A stretch of DNA of 9,741 bases from JAEUNJ01 sp052035955 (lineage in GTDB: Bacteria; Pseudomonadota; Gammaproteobacteria; Burkholderiales; Rhodocyclaceae): the NCBI GenBank assembly GCA_052035955.1, contig JBPOHD010000110.1, forward strand, positions 1-9,741, read 5' to 3'. Below, piece after piece: positions 5,782 to 9,741 of the stretch. Both the position numbers and the translations under genes were made by a program. A model generated the notes under the pieces. That model was not told the origin of the DNA. It saw only the letters and a list, made by a program, of their open reading frames with translations, and searched no databases. How positions within the stretch are numbered: position 1 is the first letter of the stretch; each line of letters starts with the position of its first letter.

Positions 5782-6636
5782 ATGATCAAGTTCGACAACG
5801 TCGCCAAGAGCTTCCGCAAGCAGCGGGTGCTCGACGGCATCAACCTGGACATCGCCCTCGGCGAGCGGGTGGCCCTGATCGGTTCCAACGGAGCCGGCAA
5901 GACCACGCTGATCCGCTGCCTGCTGGGCGAATACACCTATGACGGCAGCGTCACCATCGGCGGCCGCGATCCGCGCCGGGAACGCACGGCCATCCTCGCC
6001 GCCATAGGCTTCGTGCCCCAGTTGCCGCCGCCCCTGAAGATGCCGGTCGGGCAGCTGATCCGCTTCGCGGCGGAGCTCTGCGGCACCGATCCGAAACGCA
6101 TCCTCGACCTGGCCGCGCGCCTGGGCCTCGATACCGCACCCATCCTCGACCGGCAGTTCGTGCGCCTGTCCGGCGGCATGAAGCAGAAACTGCTGATCGC
6201 CATCGCCCTCGGCCGGGAGGCCAAGGTGCTGGTGATGGACGAACCCGCCGCCAACCTGGATCCGGAAGCGCGCAAGATCTTCTTCGAATTGCTGGCCGAG
6301 CGGCAGGAGGATGCCACCATGCTGATCTCCAGCCATCGCCTGAACGAGGTCTCTTCGCTGGTGAACCGGGTCGTCGAGCTGGACCTCGGCAAGGTGGTCC
6401 TCGACGACAGGGTGGCCGACGACGTCTCCCTGGCCGGCCTGCTCGACTGCCGCGTCCTCGTCAAGCGGCCGGAGCCGGCCCTGGCCAAGGCCCTGGGCAC
6501 CTGGAATTTCCGCGACCTCGGGGGCGGCCTGGAATGGGAGGGCGAGGTGGCCGGTCCCGACCGCCTTCGCTTCGTCGGCATGATCTCCCGCTACGTGGCC
6601 GTGGTCAGCGACGTTTCCCTGCGGGAACGTCCGTGA
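5782..6636 (+). CDS. nosF: NosF, ABC transporter ATP-binding protein
   Basis: A 284-residue cytoplasmic ATPase that pairs with the NosY permease and NosD to supply a (probably sulfur-containing) species for CuZ assembly. Walker A GSNGAGKT is at 34-41, the Q-loop Gln at 80, signature LSGGM at 129-133, Walker B VLVMDE at 149-154 with catalytic E154, and switch H185. About 80 residues follow the ATPase core, a regulatory tail typical of NosF. The start at 5782 gives the standard ABC opening MIKFDNVAKSF. No Shine-Dalgarno sequence precedes it (ATCCGCCGGCC), which is unusual next to its neighbours and fits initiation on a leaderless mRNA. The end overlaps the nosL start as GTGA. Confidence 0.96.
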   Translation: MIKFDNVAKSFRKQRVLDGINLDIALGERVALIGSNGAGKTTLIRCLLGEYTYDGSVTIGGRDPRRERTAILAAIGFVPQLPPPLKMPVGQLIRFAAELCGTDPKRILDLAARLGLDTAPILDRQFVRLSGGMKQKLLIAIALGREAKVLVMDEPAANLDPEARKIFFELLAERQEDATMLISSHRLNEVSSLVNRVVELDLGKVVLDDRVADDVSLAGLLDCRVLVKRPEPALAKALGTWNFRDLGGGLEWEGEVAGPDRLRFVGMISRYVAVVSDVSLRERP

Positions 6637-7103
6637 TCGACCGGCGCCGCTTCCTGGCTGCCGGCATTGCCATGACGCCCCTGGCGGCCATGCTGTCCGC
6701 ATGCAGCGGCAAGGGTGACTGGCCCGAGGGCATGCAGGAGATCAAGTGGGACCGTGACACCTGCGTCCGCTGCACGATGGCGATCTCCGACCGGCGCTTC
6801 GCCGGCGAGATGCGCGGCGGGCCGAAGAACACGGTGTTCAAGTTCGACGACGTCGGTTGCGCGGTCCTCTGGACGCGCGACAAGCTCAAGGATTTTCCCT
6901 GGATGGCCGACGCCGAGACGCGGTTCTGGGTGGCCGACCTGCGCAGCCGCGGCAACGAGGTGAAATGGCTCGACGCCCGGAAGGCGCAATACCTGGGCAA
7001 GACCTCGCCGATGGGCTACAACTTCGGCGCCGTCGCGCTGCCCGAGCCCGGGACCATGGACTTCGCCGAGATGCGCGCCCATGTCCTGGCGAAAGGAAGA
7101 TAG
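6633..7103 (+). CDS. nosL: NosL, copper chaperone lipoprotein
   Basis: A 156-residue lipoprotein expected to deliver Cu(I) to NosZ for CuZ assembly. The N-terminus combines a Tat-like RRRFLAAG (residues 4-11) with a lipobox LSAC at C24, so it may be a Tat-exported lipoprotein, plausibly anchored in the outer membrane. The copper site is CVRCTM (C44, C47, M49), which differs slightly from the common CxxCGM form by a Thr before the Met. Later conserved features are VFKFDDVGC (68-76), with C76, and KTSPMGYNFGAVA (123-135). The start is the GTG at 6633 overlapping the nosF stop (GTGA), which places the signal peptide correctly; the frame is open further upstream inside nosF but gives no credible N-terminus. 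A weak ribosome site (GCGGGAA, 6621-6627) agrees with translational coupling. Its place between nosF and nosY is unusual. Confidence 0.93.
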   Translation: MIDRRRFLAAGIAMTPLAAMLSACSGKGDWPEGMQEIKWDRDTCVRCTMAISDRRFAGEMRGGPKNTVFKFDDVGCAVLWTRDKLKDFPWMADAETRFWVADLRSRGNEVKWLDARKAQYLGKTSPMGYNFGAVALPEPGTMDFAEMRAHVLAKGR

Positions 7104-7127
7104 TCTCGATGGCGCGGACTTCAAAGC

Positions 7128-7151
7128 AAAGACGCAAAGGCGCAGAGGCGC
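7128..7151 (+). repeat. Tandem octamer repeat, three units
   Basis: Three adjoining octamers, AAAGACGC, AAAGGCGC and AGAGGCGC, with a partial unit (AAAGC) at 7123-7127. It is A/G-rich and lies in the nosL-nosY gap. It resembles a family of dispersed intergenic repeats built from such octamers that I recall from several bacterial genomes; that resemblance is recollection and untested here. Confidence 0.65.
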
Positions 7152-7173
7152 GCCAAGGAATACGGTTGCCAAC

Positions 7174-7191
7174 GGCCCATGCCCATGGGTC
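7174..7191 (+). repeat. Small hairpin in the nosL-nosY gap
   Basis: GGCCCAT (7174-7180) pairs with ATGGGTC (7185-7191) across the loop GCCC, giving seven pairs including one G-U. No T tract follows, so it is not a convincing terminator. The rest of the gap (7104-7278) shows no ORF, no FNR-like box and no clear promoter. Confidence 0.45.
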
Positions 7192-7278
7192 CGGCCATGC
7201 CCGCATGACCGATGAATCGCTTTCGATTGCGGCCGCTTGCGAACCTTGCGGCCTTGAGGTGGGGAAGGGGCGGAATCC

Positions 7279-8106
7279 ATGAAACAACTCTGGCTCACCG
7301 CCAAGCTCGACATCGTCGAATCCCTGCGCGCCCGCTGGTTCCAGATCTACACCCTGGTCTTCGGCGGCATCGTGGCGCTGCTCTTCCTCTTCGGCCTGAC
7401 CGAATCCCGCGTGCTGGGCTTCATCGGCCTGTCGCGGCTGCTGGTCACCTACATCCAGCTGACCATGGCCATCCTGCCGATCTTCGTGCTCATCACCACC
7501 GTCCGCTCCGTGGCCGGGGACCGGGAGGCGGGGGTCTTCGAGTACCTCCTCTCCCTGCCCGTGTCGCTGGCCGCCTGGTTCTGGGGAAAGATCCTCGGCC
7601 GCTACATCGTCGTCTTCGCGCCGGTCTTCCTGGCCATGGTGGCCGCCGTCCTCTGGGCCCTGGTCAGCGGCATCGAGGTGCCCTGGGGCATGTTCGGCTA
7701 TTACACGGCCCTGCTGGCCGCCATGGGCGCCTGCTTCCTGGGCCTGGGCATGCTGATCTCCGCCGTCGCCCGCAGCACCGACATGGCCCAGGGCGCGGCC
7801 TTCCTCACCTGGCTGACCCTGCTCCTCTTCCTCGACCTGATCCTGCTCGGCGTCATGATCCAGGGCAAGGTCTCGCCCGAGGTCGCCGTGGGCATCGCCC
7901 TGGCCAACCCGCTGCAGGTTTTCCGCACGGCAGCCCTGGCCCTCTTCGACCCCCAGCTCATCGTCCTCGGCCCCTCGGCCTTCGTCATCCTCGACGCCTT
8001 CGGCGCCCAGGGCTACAAGATCTTCGCCCTGGCCTACCCGACGGCCCTCGGCCTGGGTGCGGCAACCCTCGGCTACCACCTGTTCCGCAAGGGAGACCTG
8101 CCTTGA
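7279..8106 (+). CDS. nosY: NosY, ABC transporter permease
   Basis: A 275-residue inner-membrane permease that partners NosF and NosD in CuZ maturation. About six hydrophobic spans are visible, near 22-42, 54-78, 99-130, 136-163, 172-195 and 239-266. The loop TTVRSVAGDREAGVFEYLLS (74-93) is the coupling region typical of ABC-2 type permeases of the NosY kind. The ATG at 7279 is preceded by GGAAGGGG at 7263-7270, eight bases away. It lies 175 bases after nosL, separated by a repeat-containing spacer, and may rely on readthrough from the nosF promoter. Its stop overlaps the TTG start of the next gene (TTGA). Confidence 0.93.
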   Translation: MKQLWLTAKLDIVESLRARWFQIYTLVFGGIVALLFLFGLTESRVLGFIGLSRLLVTYIQLTMAILPIFVLITTVRSVAGDREAGVFEYLLSLPVSLAAWFWGKILGRYIVVFAPVFLAMVAAVLWALVSGIEVPWGMFGYYTALLAAMGACFLGLGMLISAVARSTDMAQGAAFLTWLTLLLFLDLILLGVMIQGKVSPEVAVGIALANPLQVFRTAALALFDPQLIVLGPSAFVILDAFGAQGYKIFALAYPTALGLGAATLGYHLFRKGDLP

Positions 8107-8642
8107 CGGGGCGCGCGGCCTTGCGCGCCAACCTGCGCGCCGTCCTCGGCGCCGCCCTCCTCGCGCTGGCCCAGGCGGGTGCCGCCGCATACGCCGAGAC
8201 CGCCGCGACGCCCCCCCAGGCCCAGGCCCTCTTCGCCGCCACCCTGACCGGCCTCGACGGCAAGCCGGCGGCCCTGGAGCAATATCGGGGCAAACCCCTG
8301 ATCGTCAATTTCTGGGCCCGCTGGTGCGGCCCCTGCCGCCAGGAGATTCCCGAACTCGCCCGCATCCAGGCCGAGAACGGCAGGAAAGGCCTGGTCGTCC
8401 TCGGCATCGGCCTCGAGGACAAGCCGGAGCCCGTCCAGGACTTCGCCAGGGCCTACGAGATGAACTACCCCATCCTGCTGGCCAAGGACCAGGGCATCGC
8501 CCTGATGCAGGCCCTGGGCAACGTCAAGGCCGGCCTGCCCTTCACCGTGGTGATCGACCGCCAGGGGCGCATCCTGTCGAACAAGCTCGGCGTCATGAAG
8601 CGGCCGGACCTGGAGGCCGCCGCGGCGGCCCTCGTGAAATAG
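8103..8642 (+). CDS. TlpA/ResA-like periplasmic thioredoxin
   Basis: A 179-residue thiol-disulfide oxidoreductase of the AhpC/TSA-Redoxin group. Residues 1-31 form a Sec signal peptide (ALRANLRAVLGAALLALA...AYA). The thioredoxin core follows: VNFWARWCGPC with catalytic C75 and C78, EIPEL after it, and the cis-proline at P147 (GLPFT). The start is a TTG at 8103 overlapping the nosY stop, chosen because AAGGGAG (8089-8095) lies seven bases upstream and because no ATG or GTG precedes the signal peptide. Such proteins reduce apo-cytochrome c or CuA-site cysteines. In this context it may keep thiols of NosL, NosZ or the c-type cytochromes reduced, which is an inference. CcmG and SCO-associated thioredoxins are alternatives within the same fold. 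Confidence 0.9.
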   Translation: MTGRAALRANLRAVLGAALLALAQAGAAAYAETAATPPQAQALFAATLTGLDGKPAALEQYRGKPLIVNFWARWCGPCRQEIPELARIQAENGRKGLVVLGIGLEDKPEPVQDFARAYEMNYPILLAKDQGIALMQALGNVKAGLPFTVVIDRQGRILSNKLGVMKRPDLEAAAAALVK

Positions 8643-8648
8643 GAGGAG
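8641..8648 (+). promoter_or_regulatory. Strong ribosome binding site for the prenyltransferase gene
   Basis: AGGAGGAG overlaps the stop codon of the thioredoxin gene and lies seven bases before the ATG at 8656. It is the best Shine-Dalgarno match in the window and contrasts with nosF, which has none. It implies reinitiation or efficient independent translation. Confidence 0.75.
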
Positions 8649-8655
8649 AACCCCG

Positions 8656-9594
8656 ATGCCCCCCGCAGAACCCACCCTGGCAGCGCTGCCGAATCCGGTC
8701 CTGCGCTACTTCGCGGCGACACGGCCGGCCTTCCTGTCCGTCACCTTCGTCGGCTGCATCCTGGGACTGGCCTGCGCCGCCGGTTCGGGATTGACGCTGC
8801 ATCCCGCCTCCGCCACCCTGACCCTGTTCTTCGCCCTGGTCGCCCATGCCGGCGCCAACGTCCTCAACGACTACTACGACTCGCGCAGCGGCTGCGATGC
8901 CGCCAACACGGACCGGGTCTTCCCCTTCACCGGCGGCAGCCGCTTCATCCAGAACGGCGTCATCAGCGAGCGGGCGGCTGGGCTCTTCGGCTACGCCATG
9001 CTGGCCGCCGTGGTACCGGCGGGCCTCTGGCTCGCCTGGCACAGCGCCCCGGGGCTGATCCTGATCGGCCTGCTCGGCCTCGTCGCCGGCTGGGCCTATT
9101 CGGCGCCGCCCTGCAAGCTGCAGAGCCGCGGCGTGGGCGAGTTCGCCATCACGGCGGCCTGGCTGCTGATCGTGGTCGGCACCGACTTCGTCCAGCGGCG
9201 GGCCTTCTCCTTCGTTCCCGTGGCGGCCGGCCTGGGCTACGCGCTGCTGGTCGCCAACGTCCTCTACATCAACCAGTTTCCCGACCTCCGGGCCGATGCC
9301 CAGGCCGGCAAGCGGACCATGGTGGTGCGCCTCGGGCCCGCCATGGCGCGCTGGGGCTACGGCGCCATCACCTTCCTCTGCTACGGCTGGATCGTCGCCA
9401 TGGCGGCCCTCGGCCACCTGCCGACGGCGGCCCTCGCCTGCCTGCTGGCGGCGCCCGCCAGCCTGATGGCCCTGCGCCACCTGTGGGGCCATGCGGCCGA
9501 ACCCCGCGCCCTGGCCCCGGCCATCCAGCTGACCATCGTCGCCGCCAGCCTGCACGGCCTGCTGTTGTCCATCGGCCTGTTCCTGGCCCCCTGA
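8656..9594 (+). CDS. UbiA-superfamily (MenA-like) prenyltransferase
   Basis: A 312-residue integral membrane protein with about eight to nine hydrophobic spans. It has both Asp-rich motifs of the family that bind Mg-prenyl diphosphate: NDYYDSRSGCD (N71, D72, D75, D81), and INQFPDLRADAQAGKRT (205-221, with D210 and D214). The second motif with AGKRTMVVRLG resembles 1,4-dihydroxy-2-naphthoate prenyltransferases (menaquinone synthesis) more than haem O synthase or UbiA proper, but the substrate cannot be read from sequence alone. The ATG at 8656 has a strong ribosome site. Position between a nos-linked thioredoxin and a NirJ-like gene is unusual; it could supply a quinone used by NosH or modify another ring acceptor. 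Both ideas are inference. Confidence 0.85.
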   Translation: MPPAEPTLAALPNPVLRYFAATRPAFLSVTFVGCILGLACAAGSGLTLHPASATLTLFFALVAHAGANVLNDYYDSRSGCDAANTDRVFPFTGGSRFIQNGVISERAAGLFGYAMLAAVVPAGLWLAWHSAPGLILIGLLGLVAGWAYSAPPCKLQSRGVGEFAITAAWLLIVVGTDFVQRRAFSFVPVAAGLGYALLVANVLYINQFPDLRADAQAGKRTMVVRLGPAMARWGYGAITFLCYGWIVAMAALGHLPTAALACLLAAPASLMALRHLWGHAAEPRALAPAIQLTIVAASLHGLLLSIGLFLAP

Positions 9595-9601
9595 GGCAGC
9601 C

Positions 9602-9741
9602 GTGTTCCGCATCTCCCAGTTCATGAACGAGGTGGCGTCGCCGACCCCCCTCGGCCCGGCCCGCAAGCCCCCGGGGCCGGTGGTGATCTGGAACCTGATC
9701 CGCCGCTGCAACCTCACCTGCAAGCACTGCTACTCGATCTC
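9602..9741 (+). CDS. nirJ: NirJ-like radical SAM protein, 5' end (partial)
   Basis: The frame runs off the right edge after 46 whole codons. The N-terminus (FRISQFMNEVASPTPLG) is followed by a PPGPVVIWNLIRRC segment and the radical SAM cluster motif CNLTCKHC (C36, C40, C43), then YSIS. This pattern is that of NirJ, the radical SAM enzyme of haem d1 synthesis for cd1 nitrite reductase; related SPASM or AhbC/AhbD-type haem enzymes are the alternatives. The chosen start is GTG at 9602, seven bases after the prenyltransferase stop, with GAGGC at 9594-9598; an ATG at 9623 in the same frame would remove the family's N-terminal residues. The catalytic barrel and C-terminal cluster Cys lie outside the window, so the assignment is provisional. 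Confidence 0.75.
   Translation, partial: MFRISQFMNEVASPTPLGPARKPPGPVVIWNLIRRCNLTCKHCYSI

Noticed and set aside
5497..6702. Minus-strand open frame opposite nosH end and nosF
   Set aside because: Shadow of clear coding sequence with all ABC motifs on the plus strand.
7174..7191. Intrinsic terminator after nosL
   Set aside because: Short stem with a G-U pair and no T tract; kept only as a small hairpin.
6886..8190. Minus-strand open frame across nosL, the spacer and nosY
   Set aside because: Low-complexity Glu/Gly/Gln/His translation, spans a non-coding spacer, and opposes recognisable genes.
8593..9723. Minus-strand open frame opposite the prenyltransferase
   Set aside because: Shadow; Gly/Gln/Arg-rich with no motif, while the plus strand has both Asp-rich motifs.
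1..9741. CRISPR array, insertion sequence, tRNA or rRNA
   Set aside because: No regularly spaced repeats, transposase motifs, terminal inverted repeats or structural RNA signatures were seen.

Overview
The window is a single-strand (+) run of tightly packed genes with high GC content and strong G/C preference at third codon positions. It is an atypical, clade II-type nitrous oxide reduction (nos) locus. It lacks nosR and instead has two small c-type cytochrome genes, the membrane protein gene nosB, and a NapGH-like quinol dehydrogenase pair (nosG, nosH). Gene content, sequence style and the downstream NirJ-like gene suggest a denitrifying betaproteobacterium, perhaps of the Rhodocyclales (Dechloromonas/Azospira/Thauera-like). 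That taxonomic placement is an inference.

Layout: (1) 1-128, the 3' end of a gene that is probably nosZ. (2) 213-524, a monoheme cytochrome c. (3) 641-1375, a diheme cytochrome c. (4) 1463-2446, nosB. (5) 2458-3912, nosD. (6) 3909-4760, nosG. (7) 4757-5740, nosH. (8) 5782-6636, nosF. (9) 6633-7103, nosL. (10) 7104-7278, the longest non-coding gap after nosB, with an octamer repeat and a small hairpin. (11) 7279-8106, nosY. (12) 8103-8642, a TlpA/ResA-like thioredoxin. (13) 8656-9594, a UbiA/MenA-like prenyltransferase. (14) 9602 to the end, the start of a NirJ-like radical SAM gene. No stretch longer than 300 bases lacks a gene.

Working model, from family knowledge: NosH and NosG take electrons from the quinol pool and pass them through the periplasmic cytochromes to NosZ. 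NosD, NosF and NosY form the ABC-type maturation machine and NosL is the outer copper chaperone for the CuZ centre. The TlpA-like protein could keep copper-site or haem-site thiols reduced. The prenyltransferase could supply a quinone, and the radical SAM protein points to haem d1 synthesis, linking this locus to nitrite reduction.

The main regulatory observation is three FNR/DNR-like boxes (138-151, 566-579, 5732-5745), each followed by a -10-like hexamer centred 31 to 32 bases downstream, the spacing of class II FNR promoters. The first overlaps a perfect 16-bp inverted repeat behind the presumed nosZ. The third would produce a leaderless or nearly leaderless nosF mRNA. Other points of interest are tandem hairpins before nosB, the nosF-nosL-nosY order, and the attachment of quinone and haem d1 type genes to a nos operon.
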